Of a DNA stretch of 38,037 nt, positions 6,722 to 15,447 are shown piece after piece. The notes below the pieces were generated by a model. The model did no database searches, was not told the origin of the DNA, and saw only the letters and a list, made by a program, of their open reading frames with translations. Within the stretch, counting starts at the first letter, position 1. Each line of letters starts with the position of its first letter. Source of the DNA: Bacteroidales bacterium UBA1035 (GTDB taxonomy: Bacteria > Bacteroidota > Bacteroidia > Bacteroidales > Dysgonomonadaceae); assembly GCA_002316835.1 (NCBI GenBank), contig DCEG01000021.1:1-38037 (forward strand). Reading direction: 5' to 3'. The position numbers and the translations under genes are program-made.

Positions 6722-8932
6722 TTACTTTTTCGTCTCACTCATCATATAAAATACCAATGAACTGCCGTTCATAATATCCTGATAGGTGATGAATTTCTTA
6801 TCGTACGGTTGTCCGTTGAGTTCTATTTTTTCCACGTACAGGTTTTCTTTCGACAAGTTTTTGGCTTCCATCGTGAAGGTTTTTCCGTTGCCTACATCGA
6901 TGCGTGCCGAAGGAATTTGCGGTGCTCCGAAAACAAATTCGCCGCTCACGGGATTCATCGGGTAAAAGCCCATTGCCGAGAACATATACCATGCCGACAT
7001 CTGTCCGCAGTCGTCGTTGCCGATGAGTCCGTCGGGTTTGTTTTTGTAGAAATCGGTGCAGATTTGGCGCACCAAGCGTTGCGTTTCTGCCGGACGGTCA
7101 AGATAAGCGTAAATGTATGCCACGTGGTGGCTTGGTTCGTTTCCGTGTGCATATTGTCCGATAAGCCCGGTTACGTCCGATAATGTTCCGGAGGATTCCT
7201 GCTTGGTATTGAAAAGATAATCCAATACTTCACCTGCTTTTTCCTTTCCACCCATCCACTCAATAAGCCCAGGAATATCCTGCATCACATGCCACGTGTA
7301 TTGCAGTGCATTTCCCTCGGTGTAATGTCCGCCGATATTTGAGTCAGCGTGAGCTAAAGCATAGGGGTCAAACGGTGTAAGCCATTCTCCTTTTGAGTCT
7401 TTTGGGCGCATGGCGTTGGTTTCTTTGTCAAAGTGATTTTTATAAAAATCGGCCCGTTTTCTGAAGAATGCTGCATCTTCTGTTTTTTTCAGCTTTTCTG
7501 CAAAAATAGCCATGCAGTAATCATCGAATCCACATTCCAGCGTGCGCGAAACTGATTCAACTTTAATTAAGTCGTAAGGATAATAACCGAATTTATCGTA
7601 TATATCCCAGTTCGACTTATAGTGTTTACTTTCAGTAATCGATTTCTTGATCTCGTTGTATGCGCGCTCGGCATCAAAACCGGTAAATCCTTTCAGATAT
7701 GCATCCACAATCATCGGAACGGAGTGATTACCGATCATCGTATAGGTTTCCTGCCCCCAAAGTGACCAGATAGGCAGATGTCCCTGCTGTTCGCTGTAGT
7801 CGAGCATGGAATTCACGAAATCGGGTATCAGCTCCGGCGTGAGAACGGTGTACATTGGAAATGCAGCTCGGAAAGTATCCCATTGAGACCAAGTTGAATA
7901 GTATTTTCCGTTGGGTGATTGCGTTACGGTGCGATTCGGGCCGGTATATTTCCCGTCAACATCAGCAATGTTGTTGGGTTGAATGTACAAGTGATACAGC
8001 GATGTGTAAAAGTTTACTTTATCGTCTTGCGAACCTTCTATTCTTACTTTCGAGAGGTATTTGTTCCACTCGTTTTTAGCGTTTTGATGTACCGATGCGA
8101 AATCCCAATCGGGAACTTCGGCGGCGAGATTGGCCTTCGCGCCGGCGATGCTAGCCGACGACATACCGATTTTCATATTCAGCGTATCGCTATCCTGCAT
8201 ATCGAACGTAAGAATGTAACGCGACGATTTTTCGTTGGGACTGCGTTTTTCGAGTTCTTCTTTATTGATAATTGGCTTATCGAATTCGATAACGAAATAA
8301 TAAATACGTTGCACCCATTCTGTTCGACGCGTAAAACCCGAAATTACTCTGTCACTCTCAAAATTTATCTCATTGTCGAGCACATGCGTATAAAAACGAA
8401 CATCCTGCCACACCAATCCGCTCTGAAAATCGGCGAGAATATTGGCCGCTTTTCCTTTCTGAAAGGTGTATTTATGGAAAGCCACGTGGGACGATGCGGT
8501 AATTTCTACGTTTACGTCGTTATCGGCAAGTTGTACGGTATAATATCCGGGCGAAGCTTTTTCGGTTGCTTTATCGAAACGGCTGTCTAAATTATCACGT
8601 TTTTCTCCCGAAAATGGTTGTACCAGTAAATCTCCCAAATCAACACACCCTGTTCCGTTTAATCGGTTTTGCGTAAATCCCTGAATAAGCGAATCTTCAT
8701 AAAAGTATCCCGAACAATACGCCCAGGAAAAGTTACCGGTCTGCGGCCCTGCCTGAATCATTCCCAACGGATATGTTGCACCCGGAAACGTGTGCCCCGT
8801 GAATGCCGTTCCGATAAACGGGTTCACATACTGCGTGAAATCGGTTTCTTCCACCGCAGGTTTGTTTTGTTTTTGTTGTGTGCAAGCAATGACCAGCATT
8901 GCTATTGCAACACAAAAAAGTAATTTTTTCAT
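6722..8932 (-). CDS. Glycoside hydrolase family 92 alpha-mannosidase lipoprotein
   Basis: A 736-residue GH92 enzyme. These are Ca2+-dependent exo-alpha-mannosidases that trim mannose from N-glycans and yeast mannan. Cys17 in LVIACTQQ is the lipidation site, so it is anchored in the envelope. The N-terminal beta-sandwich carries the family signature VNPFIGTAFTGHTFPGATYP. The catalytic (alpha/alpha)6 domain has HYTEGNALQY (Glu539, expected general acid), HGNEPSHHVAY, and GNDDCGQMSAW with Asp640/Asp641 in the position of the base that activates water. All expected landmarks are present. Linkage specificity (1,2, 1,3, 1,4 or 1,6) is not readable by eye. No SusC/SusD pair is present in the window, so this is not inside a visible polysaccharide utilisation locus. 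The OPT transporter gene ends 58 bp upstream on the same strand. Confidence 0.95.
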   Translation of the reverse strand: MKKLLFCVAIAMLVIACTQQKQNKPAVEETDFTQYVNPFIGTAFTGHTFPGATYPLGMIQAGPQTGNFSWAYCSGYFYEDSLIQGFTQNRLNGTGCVDLGDLLVQPFSGEKRDNLDSRFDKATEKASPGYYTVQLADNDVNVEITASSHVAFHKYTFQKGKAANILADFQSGLVWQDVRFYTHVLDNEINFESDRVISGFTRRTEWVQRIYYFVIEFDKPIINKEELEKRSPNEKSSRYILTFDMQDSDTLNMKIGMSSASIAGAKANLAAEVPDWDFASVHQNAKNEWNKYLSKVRIEGSQDDKVNFYTSLYHLYIQPNNIADVDGKYTGPNRTVTQSPNGKYYSTWSQWDTFRAAFPMYTVLTPELIPDFVNSMLDYSEQQGHLPIWSLWGQETYTMIGNHSVPMIVDAYLKGFTGFDAERAYNEIKKSITESKHYKSNWDIYDKFGYYPYDLIKVESVSRTLECGFDDYCMAIFAEKLKKTEDAAFFRKRADFYKNHFDKETNAMRPKDSKGEWLTPFDPYALAHADSNIGGHYTEGNALQYTWHVMQDIPGLIEWMGGKEKAGEVLDYLFNTKQESSGTLSDVTGLIGQYAHGNEPSHHVAYIYAYLDRPAETQRLVRQICTDFYKNKPDGLIGNDDCGQMSAWYMFSAMGFYPMNPVSGEFVFGAPQIPSARIDVGNGKTFTMEAKNLSKENLYVEKIELNGQPYDKKFITYQDIMNGSSLVFYMMSETKK

Positions 8933-8990
8933 TATTATAAAATTCTATATATTCAAATGGATTGGTTTAATGTGTATCTTCTAACTCGTT

Positions 8991-11012
8991 TTAATCTTCT
9001 TTCTTTGCCCGCATAGCTTCCCAAATAAAATACGAAATCAATCCGATAAAAGCAATTAATGCAACTATTTGTGCACCTGTTCCGTGCGGATCTTCCCAGA
9101 CACCCAGGTTAAGGACATTTCCGTTATTGGTAATAAAAATAACCAATGCTCCGATAACTCCGAAAAGCGCTGCTCCCGCAATAAATCCCGACGCAATAAG
9201 TATCGCACGCTGGTGGCGGGCATTGTTGAGCGCCTGATCTTTTGAGCGTTTGCTAATCCAATGATTAAGTAATCCACCCACCACGAGCGGTGTATTCAGC
9301 GGCAACGGAATAAACATCCCAAGCGCAAACGCCAAAGGCGATATATTAAGCCAGTTGATAAGAATGGAAATTATAGCGCCGATTCCCAACAACATCCAGC
9401 TAACTCCTGAACCCGACATAAGCGGTTCGATAATGGCTGCCATGGCATTAGCCTGTGGTGCAACCATCGGGTTGGTATGTGTTTCAGTAGCGACAAATCC
9501 GTAAGCTTCATTCAAAATAAAAATAACGGCTCCAACCGTAGCAGCAGAAACCAGTGTTCCCAGAAATTTAAACGATTCCTGCTTCGCCGGTGTCGTCCCG
9601 ATCCAGTAACCGATTTTCAAATCAGTCACAAAACCGCCCGCCATCGAAAGTGCAGTACAAACTACACCACCGATAATCAGTCCGCTAACCATCCCTTGCC
9701 AGCCTTTCAAACCTATGGCTACAAGGATTACCGATGAAAGAATTAACGTCATCAATGTCATTCCCGAAACAGGATTTGTTCCTACAATGGCAATAGCGTT
9801 GGCTGCAACCGTAGTAAATAAAAATGAAATAATGGTTATGGTAAGCAGAGCAACAATAGCCTGAACAAGGGTAACTTTAACGCCGATAAGCAAGAAAATA
9901 AATACGGCTACAAGTGTTAAAAACAGGAATAGCATTACAAACGACATTTTCAGGTCACGTTGCGTGCGTTCTCCTTTGAGTTCAGCTGTGTGCGATTTCT
10001 CTTTTTTACTGCCGACAGCTAGCTTGAAAGCATTTCCAATAACTCCCGACGATTTAATAATTCCGATAATTCCGGCCATGGCAATAGCACCGATACCAAT
10101 CGGACGAACATAAGCGGCAAAAATTTCTTCGGCAGACAACGATGCGAACGGATTTACTCCTCCACTTGCAGCTGCCAATGCTCCTATTTCGTTTACCAGC
10201 GGTATGAAAACGAGCCACGAAAGCAACGAACCTACGGTTATAATAAGCGCGTAGCGCAATCCTACCAGATAGCCGAAGCTGAAAATTAGTGCGCTGACGT
10301 TGAATTTCAGTACCATTTTAAATTTATCGGCAAGCATAGCTCCGGCAGGAACAATTCGAGTGGAAATTTCTTCGCTCCACAAGCGAAATGCCGAGAAGCA
10401 AAAATCGAATAATCCTCCGATTAATCCGCTTGTCACCAGTAGTTTTGCCTGATTGCCGCCTTTTTCACCGGTCATTAGGATTTCGGTAGTGGCTGTAGCT
10501 TCAGGGAACGGTAATTTACCGTGCATGTCTTTTACAAAATATTTTCTGAAAGGAATAAGAAATAATATTCCCAAAAATCCGCCGAAGAGTGACGAGAAAA
10601 ATATTTGCCAGAAATCTACCTGAATTTCAGGATACTTGGCTTGCAGAATATAAAGTCCTGGAATGGTGAAAACGGCTCCGGCAACAATAACTCCCGATGA
10701 TGCCCCAATGGACTGGATAATTACGTTTTGCCCCAGCGCGTTTCTTTTGCGTAACGCTGCTGATGCGCCTACGGCAATAATGGAAATGGGTATGGCGGCT
10801 TCAAAAACCTGTCCGATTTTCAGTCCGGAATAGGCTGCTGCCGCAGAAAAAATTACTGCCATAAGTAATCCCATTCCTACAGACCAGGGTGTAACTTCCT
10901 TAATAGCCTTGTCCGCGGGTAAGACCGGTTTGTACTCTTCACCCTCTTTTAATTCCAGATAAGCGTTTTCGGGTAAGCTAACCGGCTGTTTGTCATCTTG
11001 ATTTGATTGCAT
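8991..11012 (-). CDS. OPT family oligopeptide transporter
   Basis: A 673-residue integral membrane protein with roughly 15-16 hydrophobic segments, typical of the bacterial branch of the oligopeptide transporter (OPT) family. Conserved family features include GLLMAVIFSAAAAYSGLKIGQ in the first helix region (shown in part), the loop FPEATATTEILMTGE, and C-terminal NWLNISPLAFALGMFIPLPL. Members import small peptides or metal-siderophore complexes by proton symport; the substrate here is unknown. The start is chosen at the ATG giving MQSNQDDKQPVSLPEN, a short hydrophilic N-tail before the first helix. It is divergent from aconitase and upstream of GH92 with no clear promoter between them, so the two may be co-transcribed. 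Confidence 0.92.
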   Translation of the reverse strand: MQSNQDDKQPVSLPENAYLELKEGEEYKPVLPADKAIKEVTPWSVGMGLLMAVIFSAAAAYSGLKIGQVFEAAIPISIIAVGASAALRKRNALGQNVIIQSIGASSGVIVAGAVFTIPGLYILQAKYPEIQVDFWQIFFSSLFGGFLGILFLIPFRKYFVKDMHGKLPFPEATATTEILMTGEKGGNQAKLLVTSGLIGGLFDFCFSAFRLWSEEISTRIVPAGAMLADKFKMVLKFNVSALIFSFGYLVGLRYALIITVGSLLSWLVFIPLVNEIGALAAASGGVNPFASLSAEEIFAAYVRPIGIGAIAMAGIIGIIKSSGVIGNAFKLAVGSKKEKSHTAELKGERTQRDLKMSFVMLFLFLTLVAVFIFLLIGVKVTLVQAIVALLTITIISFLFTTVAANAIAIVGTNPVSGMTLMTLILSSVILVAIGLKGWQGMVSGLIIGGVVCTALSMAGGFVTDLKIGYWIGTTPAKQESFKFLGTLVSAATVGAVIFILNEAYGFVATETHTNPMVAPQANAMAAIIEPLMSGSGVSWMLLGIGAIISILINWLNISPLAFALGMFIPLPLNTPLVVGGLLNHWISKRSKDQALNNARHQRAILIASGFIAGAALFGVIGALVIFITNNGNVLNLGVWEDPHGTGAQIVALIAFIGLISYFIWEAMRAKKED

Positions 11013-11057
11013 GGTTTCTGTTTTTAAAATTAATGATTAGATTAATGGCACGAAAAT

Positions 11058-11069
11058 ACAAAATTTTGT
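11058..11069. promoter_or_regulatory. Palindrome ACAAAATTTTGT between OPT and aconitase
   Basis: A perfect 12-bp palindrome in the 195-bp divergent gap. It is 46 bp from the OPT start and about 23 bp ahead of the aconitase -7 box, so it could serve as a shared operator. In AT-rich DNA such a palindrome may also be chance. Confidence 0.3.
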
Positions 11070-11091
11070 GAAATATTTGAGCAGATTTTCT

Positions 11092-11099
11092 TAACTTTG
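11092..11099 (+). promoter_or_regulatory. Promoter -7 box for the aconitase operon
   Basis: TAACTTTG matches the Bacteroidota -7 consensus TAnnTTTG. TTTG at 11065-11068 lies 23 bp upstream and is a weakly spaced -33 candidate. It predicts a leader of about 100 nt before the aconitase start at 11208. Confidence 0.55.
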
Positions 11100-11207
11100 T
11101 GTGTGATTGACTTTTTTTGATGCCTATCCCGAACATTTCGTATCTTAAATTGTTGAAACGCCAGTCATCGCACTAATTATAAATCACATTATACCCATTT
11201 TATTTCT

Positions 11208-13460
11208 ATGATTTTTGATATCGATATGATCCGTGAAGTATATGCCCAGCTTCCCGGAAAAGTAACACAAGCTAAAGAAAAATTAGGCCGTCCGTTGACG
11301 TTAACGGAGAAAATTTTGTTTTCACATCTTTCGCCCGGAGTAGCGGTGAAAAACTATAAACGTGCCGAAGATTACGTGGATTTTGCCCCCGACAGGGTAG
11401 CCATGCAGGATGCAACGGCACAAATGGCGCTGTTGCAGTTGATGAATTCGGGACGAAAAAACGTGGCCGTTCCATCGACCGTGCATTGCGATCACTTGAT
11501 TCAGGCGTATAAAAATGCATCAACCGATTTACAGACCGCAAAAGTTACTAACGAAGAGGTGTTTAATTTCCTTCGTGATGTTTCCAATAAATACGGAATC
11601 GGATTCTGGAAACCGGGAGCTGGAATTATCCATCAGGTAGTACTTGAAAATTATGCATTTCCAGGCGGAATGATGGTAGGAACCGATTCGCACACACCCA
11701 ATGCCGGCGGTTTGGGAATGATCGCTATCGGTGTCGGTGGAGCCGACGCGGTGGACGTGATGGCCGGATTGCCCTGGGAACTTAAAATGCCGAAACTTAT
11801 TGGTGTGAAACTTACTGGAAAATTATCGGGTTGGGCATCGCCCAAAGATGTTATTCTGAAGCTTGCGGGAATACTTACCGTAAAAGGCGGAACCAACGCC
11901 ATTATTGAATATTTTGGCGAGGGAACCTCGACGCTGTCCGCCACCGGAAAAGGAACCATTTGCAATATGGGCGCCGAAGTTGGGGCTACCACTTCCATCT
12001 TCCCGTTCGATGAAAAATCAGCCATTTATCTTGAGGGAACGGGTAGGAAAGAAGTAGCCGATGAAGCCCGCAAAATTATTTCTTATCTGCAAGCCGATCC
12101 AGAAACAGCTGCGAACCCAGAGAAATATTATGATGAGGTTATCGAAATCAATTTATCGAAACTGGAACCGCATATAAATGGTCCGTTTACTCCTGATGCT
12201 GCATACACCATTTCGGAATTTGCCAAAGTGGTGAAAGAAAACGGTTATCCCCAACAAATGGAAGTGGGATTGATCGGTTCGTGCACCAACTCGTCGTACG
12301 AAGATTTAACCCGTGCCGCACATATCGTAAAAAAAGCCAAGGAAGACGGATTAAGTGTAAATGCCAGATTTATTATTAATCCTGGCTCGGAGCAAGTTCG
12401 ATATACTGCCGAGCGCGACGGTGTTTTACAGGAATTCGAAGAAGTGGGTGCCGTAATTATGGCAAATGCCTGCGGCCCGTGTATCGGCCAGTGGAAACGT
12501 ACCGACGAAAAATCTGAACGCTCAAACTCTATTGTTACTTCATTTAATCGGAATTTCGCTAAACGAAACGACGGAAACCCAAATACACACGCCTTTGTAA
12601 CATCACCAGAACTGGTGGCAGCGCTAACTATCGCCGGTGATTTAACATTTAACCCGTTAACGGATACACTTCCCAACGCTAAAGGCGAGCAAGTGAAGTT
12701 GGCTGAACCGCAAGGTTACGAAATGCCACCGAAAGGATTTGCGGTGGAAGACGCCGGTTATCAGGCTCCATCGGATGACGGCAGTAAGATAGAAGTGGAT
12801 ATTGCTCCCAACTCCAATCGTTTGCAAAAATTAGAACCTTTTGCTCCGTGGAACGGAAAAGATTACGAAGAACTTCCGCTTCTGATAAAAGTAAAAGGAA
12901 AATGCACCACCGACCACATTTCGATGGCCGGCCCGTGGCTTCGTTTCCGCGGACATCTGGATAATATATCGGACAATATGCTTATTGGTGCAGTGAACGC
13001 GTTCAACGATGAAACCAACAAAACACTTGACCCCGTAACTTTGCAATATTCAGAAGTTCCCGCTTTAGCCCGCAAATTCAAAGCCGAAGGCTTGGGTTCT
13101 GTCGTGGTTGCCGAAGAAAATTACGGCGAAGGCAGCAGCCGCGAACATGCGGCTATGGAACCGCGCCACCTGAACGTGAAAGTAATTTTGGTGAAATCGT
13201 TTGCCCGTATTCACGAAACCAACCTCAAGAAGCAAGGAATGCTTGCTCTCACTTTTGTGGATAAAGACGATTATGGTAAGGTTCAGGAGAGAGACAAAAT
13301 CAGTATTATCGGGTTAACCGATTTCACACCGGGTAAGAACCTGAAAGTTGTATTGCATCACCTCGATGGCTCGACCGATGAATTTGAAGCTGCTCACACC
13401 TACAACGAACAGCAGATTGGCTGGTTTAAGGCAGGTAGTGCGTTGAATGGAATGAGATAA
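11208..13460 (+). CDS. acn: Aconitate hydratase, mitochondrial-type
   Basis: A 750-residue aconitase converting citrate to isocitrate by way of cis-aconitate. The three [4Fe-4S] ligands are visible in GSCTNSSYEDL and ANACGPCIGQW. Other signatures include GTDSHTPNAGGLGMIAIGVGGAD (in part), and the C-terminal swivel domain contains the substrate-binding GEGSSREHAAMEPRHL. Length and motifs fit the eukaryotic mitochondrial branch rather than AcnA (about 890) or AcnB (about 865), a form common in Bacteroidota. It heads the citrate/isocitrate operon. The start ATG gives MIFDIDMIREVYAQLP, with no upstream in-frame alternative of similar quality. Confidence 0.96.
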   Translation: MIFDIDMIREVYAQLPGKVTQAKEKLGRPLTLTEKILFSHLSPGVAVKNYKRAEDYVDFAPDRVAMQDATAQMALLQLMNSGRKNVAVPSTVHCDHLIQAYKNASTDLQTAKVTNEEVFNFLRDVSNKYGIGFWKPGAGIIHQVVLENYAFPGGMMVGTDSHTPNAGGLGMIAIGVGGADAVDVMAGLPWELKMPKLIGVKLTGKLSGWASPKDVILKLAGILTVKGGTNAIIEYFGEGTSTLSATGKGTICNMGAEVGATTSIFPFDEKSAIYLEGTGRKEVADEARKIISYLQADPETAANPEKYYDEVIEINLSKLEPHINGPFTPDAAYTISEFAKVVKENGYPQQMEVGLIGSCTNSSYEDLTRAAHIVKKAKEDGLSVNARFIINPGSEQVRYTAERDGVLQEFEEVGAVIMANACGPCIGQWKRTDEKSERSNSIVTSFNRNFAKRNDGNPNTHAFVTSPELVAALTIAGDLTFNPLTDTLPNAKGEQVKLAEPQGYEMPPKGFAVEDAGYQAPSDDGSKIEVDIAPNSNRLQKLEPFAPWNGKDYEELPLLIKVKGKCTTDHISMAGPWLRFRGHLDNISDNMLIGAVNAFNDETNKTLDPVTLQYSEVPALARKFKAEGLGSVVVAEENYGEGSSREHAAMEPRHLNVKVILVKSFARIHETNLKKQGMLALTFVDKDDYGKVQERDKISIIGLTDFTPGKNLKVVLHHLDGSTDEFEAAHTYNEQQIGWFKAGSALNGMR

Positions 13461-13493
13461 CAACTCATTCATCAGGATGAAACCTTAACGACA

Positions 13494-13510
13494 TTAAAGT
13501 CTTTAAAGTC
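13494..13510. repeat. Short direct repeat TTAAAGTC x2 before the four-helix gene
   Basis: TTAAAGTC occurs at 13494-13501 and 13503-13510, separated by one T, in the 72-bp gap between aconitase and the four-helix-bundle gene. No matching copy is seen at the other end of that gene, so it is not a target-site duplication around it. Confidence 0.5.
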
Positions 13511-13532
13511 ATAAAATTTGAACTAGGCTACA

Positions 13533-14087
13533 GTGGATGATAATCTGATTGAACGACGAGGAAATTATGAGAAGCTTTTTAGTTATCAAAAGGCAGAAGC
13601 TATTTATGATATAACCTATTATTTTTGTCATAAGTATCTTCAACGAAGCGACCGTACGATTGATCAAATGATACAGGCAGCTCGTTCAGGAAAACAAAAC
13701 ATTGTTGAAGGCAGTGGTTTTTCGGCTACATCAAGAGAGATGGAAATTAAGTTGGTTAACGTAGCAAAAGCAAGCTTGTATGAACTTTTGTGTGATTACC
13801 AAGATTATTTGCGAACGCGTGAACATAGACAATGGGAAGACGGTTCAGTAGAATTAGAAAAGATGAGAGAGTTAGGGAGAAAACATAACAACACAGATTT
13901 TTATATGGAATTGGTTAAAGTGCGTCCACCTGAAACCATCGCAAATATGGCAATTTGTCTGATAAAGCAAACCGATAATCTTCTTTATAAACAATTAAAG
14001 GCTCTTGAAAGAGATTTTCTGAAAGAAGGAGGTTTCAGAGAACGAATGACAAAAATGAGAATAGAAAAACGAAAAAAGGATCAATAA
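13533..14087 (+). CDS. Four-helix-bundle suffix-type protein (23S rRNA intervening-protein-like)
   Basis: A 184-residue, highly helical, basic protein of the four helix bundle superfamily related to proteins encoded by 23S rRNA intervening sequences. Recognisable core: YDITYYFCHKYLQRSDRTID, AARSGKQNIVEGSGFSATSR, and NVAKASLYELLCDYQDYLR. The C-terminal extension after about residue 95 matches the 'suffix' variant seen in Bacteroidota. Translation must begin at the GTG at 13533, because an in-frame TAG lies three codons upstream and the next ATG is deep in the domain. The stop is 4 bp before the isocitrate dehydrogenase start, so it is read with the TCA operon. It has no known metabolic role, and its place between two TCA genes suggests insertion. 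An RNA-binding role is only inferred from the superfamily. Confidence 0.8.
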   Translation: MDDNLIERRGNYEKLFSYQKAEAIYDITYYFCHKYLQRSDRTIDQMIQAARSGKQNIVEGSGFSATSREMEIKLVNVAKASLYELLCDYQDYLRTREHRQWEDGSVELEKMRELGRKHNNTDFYMELVKVRPPETIANMAICLIKQTDNLLYKQLKALERDFLKEGGFRERMTKMRIEKRKKDQ

Positions 14088-14091
14088 ACTT

Positions 14092-15351
14092 ATGCAACAA
14101 ATAACCCAACAAAACGATAAACTCATCGTTCCCGATAACCCAATTATTCCTTTCATCGAAGGTGATGGTATCGGAAAAGAAATCACCGCATCTGTTAGAT
14201 TGATAATCGATAAAGCGATAGAGAAGTCCTACGGTGGTAAACGAAAAATAGAATGGAAAGAAGTTCTTGCAGGCGAAAAAGCTTATAACAAGCTTGGAAC
14301 GTGGCTTCCTGCGGAAACGATGGGTGCTTTCCGCAAATACCTGGTGGGAATTAAAGGACCGCTCACTACGCCTGTCGGCGAAGGAATCCGTTCATTGAAT
14401 GTGGCTCTGCGTCAGGATCTTGACTTATATGTTTGTCTGCGTCCGGTGCGTTGGTTTAAAGGGGTTGCTACTCCGTTACTCCATCCCGATAAAGTAAATG
14501 TTACGATTTTCCGCGAGAACACAGAAGATATTTATGCCGGAATCGAGTGGAATGCGGGAACGCCTGAATTACAAAAGGTGCTCAAATTCCTGAAAGAAGA
14601 AATGGGTGTTGCAAAAATCCGTTTTCCCGAAACCACATCTATTGGCGTAAAACCCGTATCGGTGGAAGGAACGGAGCGTTTGGTGCGTTCAGCCATTGAG
14701 TACGCTATCAAGCACAAACTTCCGTCGGTAACGCTGGTTCACAAGGGGAACATCATGAAATTTACCGAAGGAGGTTTCAAAAAATGGGGGTATGCGCTTG
14801 CGGAAAGGGAATTTCGCGATGAGGTTTTCACCGAAAATATTTTCAATAAAATAAAAGCCGAGCGTGGTCTGGAAGCTGCCGTCGCCGCTTATAACGAAGC
14901 CATCGAAAACGGAAAGGTTTTCATCAAAGACGTTATTGCTGACGCATTTTTACAAAATACGTTGCTCAAACCCGAAGAATATTCGGTAATTGCCACGCTC
15001 AACCTGAACGGCGATTACATTTCCGATCAGTTGGCGGCTATGGTAGGCGGAATCGGTATTGCTCCGGGCGCAAATATCAATTATAAAACCGGGCATGCCA
15101 TTTTTGAAGCCACGCACGGAACCGCTCCCGATATTGCCGGTAAAAACAAGGCAAATCCTTGCTCCATGCTGCTATCGGGTGTAATGATGCTGGAATATAT
15201 GGGTTGGGATGAAGCCGGTAATCTTATCACCAAATCATTGGAGAATCTGTTCGAAAAAGGCTACGCCACTTCCGATCTGGCCCGATTTATGGAAAAAGGT
15301 AAAGCATTGTCTACATCTGAGTTTGCATCGGAAGTAATTAATTCACTTTAA
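14092..15351 (+). CDS. icd: Isocitrate dehydrogenase, bacterial type, probably NAD-dependent
   Basis: A 419-residue homodimeric-type isocitrate dehydrogenase oxidising isocitrate to 2-oxoglutarate and CO2. The substrate site is intact: GIRSLNVALRQ supplies Ser101, Asn103 and Arg107, with Arg117, Arg141 and the VHKGNIMKFTEG loop. The cofactor site is unusual. E. coli Icd binds the NADP 2'-phosphate with Lys344, Tyr345, Tyr391 and Arg395; here the aligned positions in HGTAPDIAGKNKANP are Asp347 and Ile348, Val351 becomes Ala354, and Tyr391 becomes Ser394, while the Arg is kept (Arg398). Asp/Ile at these two positions is the established signature of NAD-specific members. It follows the four-helix gene by 4 bp. 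A second, unrelated-type isocitrate dehydrogenase ends the operon. Confidence 0.93.
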   Translation: MQQITQQNDKLIVPDNPIIPFIEGDGIGKEITASVRLIIDKAIEKSYGGKRKIEWKEVLAGEKAYNKLGTWLPAETMGAFRKYLVGIKGPLTTPVGEGIRSLNVALRQDLDLYVCLRPVRWFKGVATPLLHPDKVNVTIFRENTEDIYAGIEWNAGTPELQKVLKFLKEEMGVAKIRFPETTSIGVKPVSVEGTERLVRSAIEYAIKHKLPSVTLVHKGNIMKFTEGGFKKWGYALAEREFRDEVFTENIFNKIKAERGLEAAVAAYNEAIENGKVFIKDVIADAFLQNTLLKPEEYSVIATLNLNGDYISDQLAAMVGGIGIAPGANINYKTGHAIFEATHGTAPDIAGKNKANPCSMLLSGVMMLEYMGWDEAGNLITKSLENLFEKGYATSDLARFMEKGKALSTSEFASEVINSL

Positions 15352-15447
15352 GCAGTAATTTGTTAAAACAAAAAGATATAAAACACTGTTACAATAATAG
15401 AAAACACCCAATCACTCTGGAACTAATAAAAAAAATTATATACAACA

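Noticed and set aside
7919..8590. 223-codon plus-strand frame opposite the GH92 gene
   Set aside because: Fully antisense to a complete GH92 enzyme, with no signal, domain or promoter of its own.
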